Assembly (NCBI RefSeq): GCF_002873395.1
Contig: NZ_MCUV01000046.1
Location: 124,001-188,000, forward strand
Source of the DNA: Vibrio sp. 10N.286.49.B3
GTDB taxonomy: Bacteria > Pseudomonadota > Gammaproteobacteria > Enterobacterales > Vibrionaceae
Direction of reading: 5' to 3'
DNA: 64,000 nucleotides
Shown here piece by piece: positions 21,036 to 30,529 of the stretch (positions within the stretch are counted from its first letter, which is position 1; every line of letters starts with the position of its first letter). Below the pieces are notes generated by a model. The model did no database searches and was not told the DNA's origin. It saw only the letters and a list, made by a program, of their open reading frames with translations. The position numbers and the translations under genes were made by a program.

Positions 21036-21659
21036 GTGAAAAAACTGATCTGTTTGGTTTTGTTTACTGTTCTTGCTGCCCCTGCAGCATTGGCAAAAGA
21101 CCATTACATTGCCGATAAACTGTTTACATACATGCACGCTGGTCCAAATAACACTTTCCGTATCATTGGCAGCATTAATGCTGGTGACAAAGTTTCGTTA
21201 CTGCAAACGAATAAACAGTCTGGCTATAGCGAAGTGACTGACAGCAGAGGTCGTAAAGGCTGGGTTGAAACAAAATTTGTTAGCAGCCAAGAAAGCATGG
21301 CACTACGTTTACCAAAAATTAAACAAGAGCTAGAAGCAACGAAAGAGAAGCTAGCTAATGCTCGTAATGCTGCTGACACAGAAAAGTCTGGCTTAGTTGA
21401 GACTTTAGATGCTCGCACTCAACAAATTGCTGAGCTGGAGCAAACGCACACTGAAATCAGCCAGCAGTTAGCGACACTACAAGCCGATAACCGTGATCTA
21501 CGCGCTAAGCTAGACACTCAAAAAGATGACTTACTATTGAAGTACTTCACTTATGGCGGCGGCGTTGCTGGTATTGGTCTACTGTTTGGCTTATTACTGC
21601 CATACCTAATACCACGTCGTAAGAAATCATCCGGTGGTGGTTACAACCCAATTCGTTAA
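21036..21659 (+). CDS. ygiM: YgiM-like SH3-domain membrane protein (TIGR04211)
   Basis: The product is about 207 residues: a signal peptide (VKKLICLVLFTVLAAPAALA), a bacterial SH3 domain (~25-88; KLFTYMHAGPNNTFRIIG and GRKGWVETKFV), a long coiled coil (~95-165) and a C-terminal membrane helix with a basic RRKK tail. So it is an exported protein with its SH3 domain in the periplasm. The function is not established; the SH3 domain may bind peptidoglycan. ATG 21021 is in frame, but AAGGA lies 6 bases before GTG 21036 and the signal peptide starts there, so GTG is preferred. The ygiM-cca-uppP neighbourhood is that of E. coli. Confidence 0.87.
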   Translation: MKKLICLVLFTVLAAPAALAKDHYIADKLFTYMHAGPNNTFRIIGSINAGDKVSLLQTNKQSGYSEVTDSRGRKGWVETKFVSSQESMALRLPKIKQELEATKEKLANARNAADTEKSGLVETLDARTQQIAELEQTHTEISQQLATLQADNRDLRAKLDTQKDDLLLKYFTYGGGVAGIGLLFGLLLPYLIPRRKKSSGGGYNPIR

Positions 21660-21681
21660 TGGGTTAGTTAATAGAATGCAT

Positions 21682-21712
21682 AAAGGCTTGATGAATCCAT
21701 CAAGCCTTTTTT
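21682..21712. terminator. ygiM terminator, possibly bidirectional
   Basis: The 12-bp stem AAAGGCTTGATG / CATCAAGCCTTT has an AATC loop and then TTTTTTATTT. The opposite strand carries fewer T. It separates convergent genes. Confidence 0.88.
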
Positions 21713-21762
21713 ATTTCAGATAGTTATTGCCATTGATGTGAGTATATTGATATGAGTATGAT

Positions 21763-24114
21763 TTACCCAAGCCAATCATACAGCGCGGGTAACTTTATCT
21801 GCTGCTGATTAAACTCAACCGTGACAGATTGCGCACTGATCGTTAACAGCTGTAACTCAGCCTCAATCCAATCGCCTTCCTGATACTCTTTACCATTAAT
21901 TTTAACCCAACGTCGATTCGCATCACTGGAATACATATGGGTTTGCAGATTCATTTTTGGCAGTTGACCACTAAAGCGCGATAGATGATTGGTCAGATCT
22001 AACACTTCCGGCTTATAAAGCTGCGCCCTTGATTGCGGCTCAACGCGATCTGGTGATGCTGCGACTAGCGGTTCATCTTCAGAGTGAGCAACGGACTGAG
22101 AGTTTGGGCTGGTGGGAGTATCTTGCAGCTGAAAAGCACTTTCAATACGATTAGCTAACTCTGGTGATAGCGCACTAAGATCCAGGTCATCAAACGCAAC
22201 ATCTCCTCCCTGTGTCGCACTCTCTATCACAGGAGATTGAGAGACGTATAAATCACTCATAGGCTGGCTAGCGTTAATGGTTTCCAGTGGCGAGGACTCA
22301 TAAAGCGGTAACGGGCTTAAATCACGCTCATAGGCTAAAGGTTCGATAAAATAAGCCTCTTTTTCTGAGATAAAGGTCGTCAACGACGGTTTATCAACCA
22401 GAGCAATACGCTCTAGGCGCTGACGAGTTTGACGCCCAGCAATACCATCGACCGTTAACCCCTGCCATAACTGAAAAGCTTTCACCTTACGTTCAACTTC
22501 ATGGTCAAAAACAACCCCAGCGTGCGATAACTCCCCGAGCGCTTGAGAAACAAGATCATCTAATACCTGCACCGACAAGCCTTGGTCATTGCGCTTTAAA
22601 GTGCTCCTAAGCTGATTGCCCATCACCGTGCTAATCTCACCTTGCCACAAGCGGTCAAATAGCGCTTTAGGGACTTCAACATATTGATCATCAATAATCA
22701 GTGCGAGCGTTTCTTGCCCTTTTTCATCTGGCTCATCGCTAGCAAGTGAAGAGACCTTTCTTTCCCCATAACCGATTAAAACCGCATACGAGGCTTTATC
22801 TTGATAAGAAAGCGTCACAACAACGGGGGTATCATTCGCAATTAATCGTTCAAAACTCATCTCTTGCGTACGACAAGCAAATTGACTGCGATTATCACGA
22901 TTACATAAGCTCTCACTAACACTGGCTTGATAACCCCAGTATTGATACAAACTCTGCATAGCCGCAACAGGATCGCTGCTGTGAGAGAGTAAACGAGTTA
23001 ACGCTAATGGTAAGCTTACTTCAGGACTTGGCTTGCTTTCAGCCTGATTTACAACGTCACTCTCAGCGCTATTATCAACACGAGGTTGAGTCGCAACAAC
23101 GGGTTGAACAAGCGCAGTTGGATTGATTGGGTTGGTTGAATTGGTTGAATGACTCGTACCTTCCCCAACCACGGCTAGCTCACGCTCACTCATCGTATAT
23201 TGATAAGCGCCATAGCCACCAGCCATGATCACTGCGCCAAGCAACCCAGTTATCGCATAGGAAAGTCGTGAACGCGATGGTGAAGACTCGCCTTGATAAA
23301 CAGAAGATTGAAAGTCCATCACATCATGGCATGCTCGCTCGATGGTTGCTTTAGTGATCACCTTCTCTTTGCCATCATAACTGTATTGCAAAGCACGTGC
23401 ACAGATGAGGTTAATTAAACGTGGAATACCCTGTGACACCTTCGCTATTTTTTGCGTTGCAGAAGCGGAAAATAAAGGTGAATTACACCCTGCGGTCTGC
23501 AAACGAAAGGTAATGTATTGCTGGGTTTCTTCAACATTGAGTGGCAATAGGTGATAACGTCCAGTAATGCGTTGTGCTAACTGACGTAACTCGACACCTT
23601 TCAGTGCATGTTGTAACTCAGGTTGACCAACCAAAAGAACTTTAAGCAGTTTATGACTGTCACTTTCTAAGTTGGTGATCAAACGTAGTTGCTCTAATAC
23701 ATCAGCAGATAAATGCTGCGCCTCATCAATCACTAGCAAGGTTTGAATTCCCTGCGCATCATTGGCTAATAGGTAATCATAGATGATACGGTTGAGCTGC
23801 TTTAAACTGGCTTTTTCAGGGTAAGATAAAGCAAATTCATCACATACCGCTTCAAGTAGATCGGCACTTGAAAAGGTTGGGTTTAAGATCAACCCTGCTT
23901 TTGTTTTGCTATCAAGACCCGTTAGCATCGCCTTAGCAACCGTGGTTTTCCCTGTCCCCACTTCACCAGTTAGCATCGCAAATCCACCGCCATCACCAAG
24001 CCCAGAGCGTAAATGCTGCATTGCCTCACGGTGACGCTGGCTTAAAAATAGGTAACGAGAATTAGGCACTATTGAAAATGGCAACTCCGCACAGCCGAAA
24101 AAATCCTTATACAT
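21763..24114 (-). CDS. ExeA (GspA)-GspB fusion, type II secretion assembly ATPase
   Basis: A single 783-residue chain covers what are normally two proteins. Residues 1-270 are an ExeA-type AAA ATPase: MYKDFFGCAELPFSIVPN, Walker A GEVGTGKTT (50-58), Walker B LLVIDEAQ (~126-133). One membrane helix lies at ~286-306. The periplasmic part has a C39-peptidase-like domain (~370-500), a peptidoglycan-binding domain (~515-570; FQLWQGLTVDGIAGRQT), a disordered acidic linker (~575-700) and a C-terminal GspB domain (~704-783; VKINGKEYQEGDWI, IKLPALYDWLG). ExeA and ExeB of Aeromonas form a complex that inserts the secretin through peptidoglycan; GspB there has its own membrane helix, lost here as expected for a fusion placed after the ExeA helix. 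I chose the ATG at 24114 by family N terminus; the frame extends to 24153. No other type II secretion gene is in the window. Confidence 0.85.
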   Translation of the reverse strand: MYKDFFGCAELPFSIVPNSRYLFLSQRHREAMQHLRSGLGDGGGFAMLTGEVGTGKTTVAKAMLTGLDSKTKAGLILNPTFSSADLLEAVCDEFALSYPEKASLKQLNRIIYDYLLANDAQGIQTLLVIDEAQHLSADVLEQLRLITNLESDSHKLLKVLLVGQPELQHALKGVELRQLAQRITGRYHLLPLNVEETQQYITFRLQTAGCNSPLFSASATQKIAKVSQGIPRLINLICARALQYSYDGKEKVITKATIERACHDVMDFQSSVYQGESSPSRSRLSYAITGLLGAVIMAGGYGAYQYTMSERELAVVGEGTSHSTNSTNPINPTALVQPVVATQPRVDNSAESDVVNQAESKPSPEVSLPLALTRLLSHSSDPVAAMQSLYQYWGYQASVSESLCNRDNRSQFACRTQEMSFERLIANDTPVVVTLSYQDKASYAVLIGYGERKVSSLASDEPDEKGQETLALIIDDQYVEVPKALFDRLWQGEISTVMGNQLRSTLKRNDQGLSVQVLDDLVSQALGELSHAGVVFDHEVERKVKAFQLWQGLTVDGIAGRQTRQRLERIALVDKPSLTTFISEKEAYFIEPLAYERDLSPLPLYESSPLETINASQPMSDLYVSQSPVIESATQGGDVAFDDLDLSALSPELANRIESAFQLQDTPTSPNSQSVAHSEDEPLVAASPDRVEPQSRAQLYKPEVLDLTNHLSRFSGQLPKMNLQTHMYSSDANRRWVKINGKEYQEGDWIEAELQLLTISAQSVTVEFNQQQIKLPALYDWLG

Positions 24115-24201
24115 CCACTTATCTCTATAATCTTGATTAAAGGAAAGTACCATTGCTTGCTACAATGATCCAATCAGCATTAAAGAATTCAAGGAAACAA
24201 G

Positions 24202-25449
24202 GTGGAAATTTATCTAGTCGGTGGAGCAGTTCGCGATCAATTACTGAATCTTGAGACTTATGATCAAGATTGGGTGGTGGTAGGTGCCAGTGTCAACGAG
24301 ATGCTTGAGCAAGGCTTTACTCAGGTGGGTAAAGATTTCCCGGTATTCCTTCACCCTAAAACCAAACAAGAACATGCACTTGCTCGAACGGAGCGTAAAA
24401 CTTCGCATGGCTATACTGGCTTTGAATGTCACTTTGATCCCAACGTGACTTTAGAAGAGGATCTTTTGCGTCGAGACCTGACGATTAATGCGATTGCTCA
24501 AGATAAACAGGGCAATTTAATTGATCCTTACCATGGTCAACGCGATCTTGAACTGCGTCAACTGCGTCATGTCTCGGAAGCCTTTGTTGAAGATCCACTG
24601 CGCGTACTGCGTGTTGCTCGTTTTGCCGCGAAATTGCATCACCTAGGCTTTACTGTCGCAGCAGAAACCTTACAACTGATGCGAGAGATCAGTGCCTCTG
24701 GAGAACTTGAACACTTAACGCCTGAACGTGTTTGGCAAGAGTGGCACAAGTCATTAAGCACCCAAAGCCCACAGATATTCTTACAGGTTTTACGTGATTG
24801 TGGCGCACTATCGGTTGTCTTACCTGAAATTGATGCTCTTTTTGGTGTTCCACAACCTGAACAATGGCACCCTGAAATTGATACTGGTATTCATACCTTA
24901 ATGGTTGCTGAGCAGGCTGCACAATTAACTCGCTCTCTTCCAGTGCGCTTTGCTAGTCAAGTGCATGATTTAGGTAAAGGCGTAACACCTGAGAATGAGT
25001 GGCCAAGTCATAAAATGCATTGTCATACTGGGCTAGCGCTGATTAAAAAACTTAGCCAACGTGTTCGCGTGCCGAATGAGTTTAAAGAGTTGGCTCTCAT
25101 TGTCTGCGAGCAGCACAGTAATGTTCATCGCGCGATGGAGCTTAAACCAACGACGCTACTTAAGTTGTTTGGCAAGTTTGATGTATGGCGTAAACCGGAT
25201 CGCTTACATGATATTTTGCTCTGCTGCCAAGCCGATCATGCGGGTCGTAAAGGGCTTGAAGATAAGCCTTATCCGCAAAAAATGTATCTTGAGCAAGCCT
25301 ATCAAGCTGCGCAAGGTGTTGCTGTTAAAGATATTATTGCAGATGGTTTTCAAGGTAAGGCGATTAAAGAAGAGATGGATAAACGTAGAGTTGATGCGCT
25401 GAGTGATTTTAAAAAAGAGATACTTGCTCAACATCCGTTAGAAAAATAA
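24202..25449 (+). CDS. cca: tRNA CCA-adding nucleotidyltransferase
   Basis: Cca builds and repairs the 3' CCA end of tRNAs. The product is 415 residues (E. coli 412). The class II nucleotidyltransferase head shows LVGGAVRDQLL and the DxD-like YDQDWVVVG. The RRDLTINAIA and DPLRVLRVARF motifs follow. A C-terminal HD phosphohydrolase domain contains VHDLGKG and HKMHCHTGL. The start is GTG at 24202 with AAGGA 7 bases upstream. It is divergent from the ExeA-GspB gene with an 87-base spacer. Confidence 0.95.
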   Translation: MEIYLVGGAVRDQLLNLETYDQDWVVVGASVNEMLEQGFTQVGKDFPVFLHPKTKQEHALARTERKTSHGYTGFECHFDPNVTLEEDLLRRDLTINAIAQDKQGNLIDPYHGQRDLELRQLRHVSEAFVEDPLRVLRVARFAAKLHHLGFTVAAETLQLMREISASGELEHLTPERVWQEWHKSLSTQSPQIFLQVLRDCGALSVVLPEIDALFGVPQPEQWHPEIDTGIHTLMVAEQAAQLTRSLPVRFASQVHDLGKGVTPENEWPSHKMHCHTGLALIKKLSQRVRVPNEFKELALIVCEQHSNVHRAMELKPTTLLKLFGKFDVWRKPDRLHDILLCCQADHAGRKGLEDKPYPQKMYLEQAYQAAQGVAVKDIIADGFQGKAIKEEMDKRRVDALSDFKKEILAQHPLEK

Positions 25450-25518
25450 AACCAAGCTTTCCTCTATCAGAGCTAACCTACGATATTCCGCTAACTTAAC
25501 ACATATTCATCACCACAT

Positions 25519-25565
25519 AAAAAAGCCCCTCACAGCAATAAATAAAAGCAGTGAGGGGCTTTTTA
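25519..25565 (+). terminator. cca terminator
   Basis: The 14-bp stem AAAAAGCCCCTCAC / GTGAGGGGCTTTTT encloses a 19-base A-rich loop. It probably also works for transcripts from the uppP side. Confidence 0.88.
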
Positions 25566-25608
25566 TTGATGACTTATCAGGTCAAGTGACCAACTGGCAA
25601 TGTGGGTG

Positions 25609-25673
25609 TGATGGAGCAGACATTAATGGGCATGGATGCCCATTACTAAGCGTACAGGGACGTCTTGAGCGGT
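25609..25673 (-). repeat. Dispersed ~65-bp repeat, copy B
   Basis: Read on the minus strand it begins ACCGCTCAAGACGTCCCTGT and aligns with copy A (10080-10143) at about 83% with one single-base gap. The hairpin core reads TAATGGGCAT-CC-ATGCCCATTA: relative to copy A one A-T pair has become G-C on both arms. It lies between the cca terminator and the end of uppP, again a convergent spacer. Confidence 0.8.
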
Positions 25674-25714
25674 CTGCGGAATCATATCCATATTGCTAAC
25701 TGGCTTAAAAACTC

Positions 25715-26518
25715 TTATTGCATCAGTAAGAAAGCAAATAAACCGCCGCCTAAAATAAGACGATAGATAACAAACGGTGTCATGCCCATACGTGAAATCA
25801 GCTTCAAGAAGAAGTGGATACAAAAGTATGCGCTAATAAATGACGTCACAATACCCGTTAGCAAGAAACCAACGTGTACTGGCTCACCGCTCATTACCAG
25901 TTTCAAACCTAGGTAACCACCCGCTAAGGTAATGATTGGAATCGACATTAAGAAAGAGAAACGCGCTGCCGCTTCACGAGTAAAGCCTAAATATAACGCT
26001 GCAGTGATCGTTGCGCCTGAACGAGAAGTACCAGGGATCATCGCTAATGCCTGAGCAACACCAATAAATAACGCTTTTTTCCAGCTCGCTTGATATTCCG
26101 TTTGATCAAGGCTTGAGTTCTTATCAACCCACCATAGTAACAGACCAAAAATAATCGTCGTCGTTGCAATAACCCAAGCACTGCGCAGGTAAATTTCAAT
26201 GATGTCTTTCATAAACAAGCCAAAGATACAGGCAGGAATCGTCGCCAGTACGATCATCCACGCTAACTTGGATTCTTTGCTACGCTCACCATTAAAGATC
26301 GAGCCAAATAAGGCTTTAAATAACGTGATCACTTCATGACGGAAATAAATAATCACCGCCGCTAAAGTCCCCACATGAACGGCAACATCAAAAGCAAGCC
26401 CTTGATCTTCCCAACCTAAAATTGCTGATGGCAAAATTAAGTGAGCCGAGCTCGAAATAGGTAAAAATTCGGTTAAGCCTTGAATCAGTGCCAATATAAA
26501 CGCTTCTATATAACTCAT
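25715..26518 (-). CDS. uppP: Undecaprenyl-diphosphatase (bacitracin resistance)
   Basis: UppP (BacA) removes a phosphate from undecaprenyl diphosphate to recycle the lipid carrier for peptidoglycan and O-antigen. The product is 267 residues (E. coli 273) with about eight membrane segments. Both catalytic signatures are present: [15 protein letters not shown] near the N terminus and [13 protein letters not shown] in the second half. It is the last gene of the minus-strand run folB-folK-uppP; it follows folK by 15 bases. Confidence 0.96.
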   Translation of the reverse strand: MSYIEAFILALIQGLTEFLPISSSAHLILPSAILGWEDQGLAFDVAVHVGTLAAVIIYFRHEVITLFKALFGSIFNGERSKESKLAWMIVLATIPACIFGLFMKDIIEIYLRSAWVIATTTIIFGLLLWWVDKNSSLDQTEYQASWKKALFIGVAQALAMIPGTSRSGATITAALYLGFTREAAARFSFLMSIPIITLAGGYLGLKLVMSGEPVHVGFLLTGIVTSFISAYFCIHFFLKLISRMGMTPFVIYRLILGGGLFAFLLMQ

Positions 26519-26533
26519 TGTCTACTCTAATTA

Positions 26534-27019
26534 TTATTTGAAATTAATATCCACTTCATGCAGTGAATTAGGAGTATCTATCGCTTGCCAAATTTGCTCT
26601 ACGGTACGTAAATCACCTGGAATGATTAGTTCAGGTGATAAATCATACAACGGTTTTATGACAAACGAATATTTAAATATGTCATCGCGCGGTACTTGTG
26701 GCGCTTGCGCAGAGATCGTTTCACCAAAAAGAACAATATCCAGATCAAGGCTACGATCTTGATACTTCTCTGCAGTTGCCGAACGACCCCAACGAAACTC
26801 GATTTCACGTAACTGATGCGCAAACTCTTTAAGCGGCAAATCTGTCTGTAGCTTAATGATAAAGTTATAAAAACTGTCACCAGTAAAGCCAACAGGGGCG
26901 CACTCATAAACCGGAGAAGCTTGTAGATTTTGCCCCAGTTGCGATAACTCTGTCCATGCTGCCTGCGCATGTTTTTCTTGCTCTACATTGGTACCAACAC
27001 CAACATAAACGGTGATCAT
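26534..27019 (-). CDS. folK: 2-amino-4-hydroxy-6-hydroxymethyldihydropteridine pyrophosphokinase (HPPK)
   Basis: HPPK transfers pyrophosphate to 6-hydroxymethyl-dihydropterin in folate synthesis. The product is 161 residues (E. coli FolK 159). The conserved N terminus VYVGVGTNVEQ and the metal-binding DRSLDLDIVLFGE are present. The start overlaps the folB stop by four bases (ATGA), so it makes the product used after FolB in the same pathway. In E. coli folK lies elsewhere with pcnB; here it may be a second copy or the only one, which the window cannot tell. Confidence 0.9.
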   Translation of the reverse strand: MITVYVGVGTNVEQEKHAQAAWTELSQLGQNLQASPVYECAPVGFTGDSFYNFIIKLQTDLPLKEFAHQLREIEFRWGRSATAEKYQDRSLDLDIVLFGETISAQAPQVPRDDIFKYSFVIKPLYDLSPELIIPGDLRTVEQIWQAIDTPNSLHEVDINFK

Positions 27020-27375
27020 GCCTCGCCTCGCTCAATCACAACACCCACTGCTTTTGCTTGTGGCACGGCACCTGGTTTCGCTAAACGAATCTTGATCCAC
27101 GGCACTGAAAACTGCGTCATAATCAACTCGGCAATCTCTTCGGCTACACGCTCAACCAACAAAAAGCGTCCGCCTTCAATATGGTCTAGAACTGCCGTGC
27201 TTACTTTTGAGTAATCCAATGCATCAACCACATCATCACTTTTTCCCGCTGGACGGTTATCATGTGCCATCTCAATATCAAGGATCAGCTTTTGCTTTAT
27301 CTCTTGTTCCCAGTCATAAACGCCAATCGTGGTGATCACTTCAAGCTGTTCGATGAATACCTTATCTAATGCCAT
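27016..27375 (-). CDS. folB: Dihydroneopterin aldolase
   Basis: FolB splits dihydroneopterin to 6-hydroxymethyl-dihydropterin and glycolaldehyde. The product is 119 residues (E. coli 122). The family features VFIEQLEVITTIGVYDWE, the active-site Glu in LVERVAEEIAELI and Lys in IRLAKPGAVPQAKAVGVVIER are visible. The frame extends to 27405, but ATG 27375 is preceded by AAGGA and gives the standard start MALDKVF. It overlaps folK by four bases and is divergent from plsY, as in E. coli. Confidence 0.95.
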   Translation of the reverse strand: MALDKVFIEQLEVITTIGVYDWEQEIKQKLILDIEMAHDNRPAGKSDDVVDALDYSKVSTAVLDHIEGGRFLLVERVAEEIAELIMTQFSVPWIKIRLAKPGAVPQAKAVGVVIERGEA

Positions 27376-27498
27376 TTGCTTTCCTTTTAGAGGTCGGATA
27401 CCCAAATTGGGTAAAAAAACGTATTATTATTCTTAATCGCGATATGATATCAATTACTTGGTAGTAGAGCATTACTTTCCAGCAGGTTAAGGACACCT

Positions 27499-28095
27499 AT
27501 GACCCCTTTGATTCTCTCTATGATTATTGCGGCTTACTTATTAGGATCGGTTTCTAGTGCGGTGCTTATCTGCCGTCTATTAAAGTTACCGGACCCACGT
27601 AAGGAAGGCTCGAATAATCCTGGGGCAACCAATGTATTGAGAATTGGCGGAAAAGGTGCGGCTGTCGCGGTATTATTTTTTGATATGCTAAAAGGAACCA
27701 TCCCCGTTTGGTTGGGTTACTTCCTCTCTATCGAACCCTTTTATCTTGGCATGTTCGCGATTGCAGCCTGCTTAGGGCATATGTATCCGCTATTTTTTCA
27801 CTTCCAAGGTGGTAAAGGCGTCGCGACCGCATTGGGTGCGCTTGCTCCAATTGGCTGGGATTTAACTGGTATGATCATGGGCACTTGGCTAATGGTCGCC
27901 CTTTTATTTCGTTACTCTTCTCTTGCTGCGCTGGTGACGGTATTGGTTGCACCTTGGTATACATGGTTGGTTAAGCCGCAATACACTTTGCCCGTTGCCC
28001 TACTCTGCTGTTTAATTGTCTTTCGACACCATCAGAATATTCGTCGTTTATTTACGGGCAACGAGCCAAAGATTGGGCAAAAAAAATCAACGTAG
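27499..28095 (+). CDS. plsY: Acyl-phosphate:glycerol-3-phosphate acyltransferase
   Basis: PlsY makes lysophosphatidic acid from acyl-phosphate and glycerol-3-phosphate at the inner membrane. The product is 198 residues (E. coli 205) with five or more membrane segments. The three PlsY motifs are readable: [31 protein letters not shown] and [24 protein letters not shown] precedes the ATG. It stands alone, divergent from folB and convergent with the next gene. Confidence 0.96.
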   Translation: MTPLILSMIIAAYLLGSVSSAVLICRLLKLPDPRKEGSNNPGATNVLRIGGKGAAVAVLFFDMLKGTIPVWLGYFLSIEPFYLGMFAIAACLGHMYPLFFHFQGGKGVATALGALAPIGWDLTGMIMGTWLMVALLFRYSSLAALVTVLVAPWYTWLVKPQYTLPVALLCCLIVFRHHQNIRRLFTGNEPKIGQKKST

Positions 28096-28118
28096 CGACT
28101 TTTTACCCAATGTCTCAA

Positions 28119-28940
28119 TTATGCAAAATGTACTTGATTTAAAAACGCGGCAAGTAATGCATTAACCGCTTCAGGTTGCTCTAAGTTACTCATGTGCCCT
28201 GCCTTTTCTACCACTTTAAGTTGGCTCGCAGTAATACAATCGTGCATCAAATAAGACTCTAATGGCGTTCTTAAACGATCGTCTTGACCACAGATAATCA
28301 GAGTGGGTAGTGCCATCTCTTCGATTTCATCAATCACTTCACGACGACCAAATACCATGCGTCCAATGCGTGCCATTTCAACCGCATCTTCGCCAGATAA
28401 AGCCGCTAGATTATCACGTAACTGCTGTAACAATTGTGGTGAAGCTTGCTCTACATCGTGAGCGAAAAACTTCGGCGCCCACTCATCAATACCCGTTTGC
28501 GGAACGGCTTGCTGCTCTGTCATTTGACTAAATAAGTGAAAATACTTTTTATGCATCACTTCAGGTTCAAGACCAACAAACGTATCAAGCAGCACTAATG
28601 AAGTAATGCGACTTGGTGCCAGTAGAGCTAACTCTGTGCCCCACATACCGCCCATCGACAGACCAACCATTGAGAAGTTTTCAATATTAAGGTGGTCCAT
28701 TAAAGCCAGTATTTGCTCTGCATAATCTTTCAGTGTTCGCGTTTGTGAAGGCGCATACTCCGACTCGCCATGCCCCCAAAAATCAGGCACGATACAGCGG
28801 TAAGATTGACTTAAAGCTTCAACTTGAGCAGCCCACATTTGGCTATTCCACCAATAGCAATGCCCGAAAATAATAACCGGTCCCTGCCCTTGATCAAGGT
28901 AACTCAGTTGCTGTCCATCTATCGCAAATTTTTCCATCAT
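28119..28940 (-). CDS. Alpha/beta hydrolase
   Basis: A soluble alpha/beta-fold hydrolase of 273 residues (272 if the second Met is used). The nucleophile elbow GLSMGGMWG provides Ser, GQDDRLRTP the Asp and KAGHMSN the His, giving a complete triad. The oxyanion segment GHCYWWNSQMW is aromatic-rich where many relatives read HG. It resembles lactonase/esterase-type hydrolases such as 3-oxoadipate enol-lactonase and BioH, but no partner gene supports a specific role. It is monocistronic, between plsY and tsaD, and is not part of the E. coli order at this place. Confidence 0.82.
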   Translation of the reverse strand: MMEKFAIDGQQLSYLDQGQGPVIIFGHCYWWNSQMWAAQVEALSQSYRCIVPDFWGHGESEYAPSQTRTLKDYAEQILALMDHLNIENFSMVGLSMGGMWGTELALLAPSRITSLVLLDTFVGLEPEVMHKKYFHLFSQMTEQQAVPQTGIDEWAPKFFAHDVEQASPQLLQQLRDNLAALSGEDAVEMARIGRMVFGRREVIDEIEEMALPTLIICGQDDRLRTPLESYLMHDCITASQLKVVEKAGHMSNLEQPEAVNALLAAFLNQVHFA

Positions 28941-29015
28941 TAAACTCGACTAAAACCATGATTAAGAATAAAAAAACGGCCACCATAAGCGACCGTAAAT
29001 AAAGAATAAAGCGTC

Positions 29016-30032
29016 TTATTTGATTGGCGTTAACTGATCAATCGGCCAGCGTGGTGTCGCTTGAACACTCAGATCAACCACATCATCATTTTTTAAACGC
29101 TGCATACCAGCATAAGCGATCATTGCACCATTATCGGTACAGAACTCTGAACGTGGGTAGAACACCTCACCGCCCATCTTTTTCGCTAAGCCTTCTAGCT
29201 CAAGACGCAACTGTTTATTGGCACTCACACCACCAGCAATCACAATACGCTTCATGCCAGTTTCAATCAGTGCACGCTTACATTTGATTGCAAGTGTCGC
29301 ACAGACAGCTTCTTGGAACGCATACGCAATATCAGCGCGAGTCTGTTCACTATCATCATTCGCACGAATAGTATTGGCTGCAAACGTTTTTAAACCAGAG
29401 AAACTCATATCAAGCCCTGGACGGTCAGTCATTGGACGTGGGAACTTAAAACGACCTGGCGTACCTTTTTCCGCTAAACGCGATAGCAGAGGGCCACCTG
29501 GGTAATCTAAGCCCATAAGTTTCGCTGTCTTATCGAAAGCTTCACCCGCAGCATCATCAACCGACTCACCTAGAATGCGATATTCACCAATGCCTTTTAC
29601 TTCCACTAACATGGTATGTCCACCAGACACCAATAAAGCGACAAAAGGGAAAGGCGGCGGATTGTCTTCTAACATCGGAGCCAGTAAGTGCCCTTCCATG
29701 TGGTGAACCGCAATAGCTGGCACGCCCCAAGCATACGCTAAACTGCGACCAATCGTGGCACCGACTAGGATAGCCCCAACTAAACCAGGACCCGCTGTAT
29801 AAGCAATACCATCAATATCATCTTGAGTTAAGTTGGCTTCAGCTAAAGCCGCCTTAATCAGTGGAATGGTTTTTTTAACGTGATCACGCGACGCTAATTC
29901 AGGCACAACACCGCCATAATCAGCATGCAGTTTTACTTGGCTATACAGTTGATCGGCAAGTAAACCTTGCTCGTCATCGTAAATCGCCACGCCTGTTTCA
30001 TCACAGGAGGTTTCAATACCAATAATACGCAT
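29016..30032 (-). CDS. tsaD: tRNA N6-adenosine threonylcarbamoyltransferase subunit
   Basis: TsaD transfers the threonylcarbamoyl group to A37 of ANN-decoding tRNAs with TsaB, TsaC and TsaE. The product is 338 residues (E. coli 337). The start [14 protein letters not shown], the metal-binding pair His111/His115 in VHHMEGH, and [10 protein letters not shown] match the Kae1/TsaD family. The frame extends to 30104, but ATG 30032 is the family start. It is divergent from rpsU as in E. coli. Confidence 0.96.
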   Translation of the reverse strand: MRIIGIETSCDETGVAIYDDEQGLLADQLYSQVKLHADYGGVVPELASRDHVKKTIPLIKAALAEANLTQDDIDGIAYTAGPGLVGAILVGATIGRSLAYAWGVPAIAVHHMEGHLLAPMLEDNPPPFPFVALLVSGGHTMLVEVKGIGEYRILGESVDDAAGEAFDKTAKLMGLDYPGGPLLSRLAEKGTPGRFKFPRPMTDRPGLDMSFSGLKTFAANTIRANDDSEQTRADIAYAFQEAVCATLAIKCKRALIETGMKRIVIAGGVSANKQLRLELEGLAKKMGGEVFYPRSEFCTDNGAMIAYAGMQRLKNDDVVDLSVQATPRWPIDQLTPIK

Positions 30033-30095
30033 ATTTTTCTCAGCACGCTTTTGTCTAGAATCAGAAATTAAGCCAATATTACCTTGCCTTAGCCA

Positions 30096-30123
30096 TTCAA
30101 ACAAATTTTGTACAGACTATAAT
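30096..30123 (+). promoter_or_regulatory. Candidate promoter of the rpsU-yqeY-dnaG-rpoD operon
   Basis: A perfect -10 TATAAT (30118-30123) has TTCAAA (30096-30101) 16 bases upstream as a partial -35. It lies about 165 bases before rpsU in the tsaD/rpsU divergent spacer. No LexA box of the kind known before E. coli rpsU could be recognised. Confidence 0.5.
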
Positions 30124-30288
30124 CACAAAGTCCTTTACAAAGACACTCTGATCGGATTAAAATTCCGCACCATTTTTGATCAAGCTGGTAAAGACCAAAC
30201 ACGAAACGAGAGTTAGCTAAAATGGGTAACTTCTCTGATTTGGTTATGAGTGCCAGCGTTAACGAATAACCCCTGAGGTGAAAGGCAT

Positions 30289-30504
30289 ATGCCAGTAGTT
30301 AAAGTACGTGAAAACGAACCGTTCGACGTTGCACTACGTCGTTTCAAGCGCTCTTGCGAAAAAGCAGGTATCCTTTCTGAAGTGCGTCGTCGTGAGCACT
30401 ATGAAAAACCAACTACAGTTCGCAAACGCGCTAAAGCAGCAGCTCAAAAGCGTCACGCTAAAAAGCTAGCTCGCGAAAACGCACGTCGCGTTCGCCTGTA
30501 CTAA
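30289..30504 (+). CDS. rpsU: 30S ribosomal protein S21
   Basis: A 71-residue, very basic protein, the exact family length, beginning [20 protein letters not shown] and ending [10 protein letters not shown]21 sits on the 30S platform near the anti-Shine-Dalgarno end of 16S rRNA and helps initiation. It leads the macromolecular synthesis operon (S21, primase, sigma-70), here with a yqeY-like gene inserted after it. Confidence 0.97.
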
Positions 30505-30529
30505 TAACTTAATCCATAAGGACTGAGTT

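Noticed and set aside
25061..25402. 113-codon frame inside cca
   Set aside because: Out-of-frame shadow of the HD-domain part of cca; no ribosome site and composition of an alternative frame.
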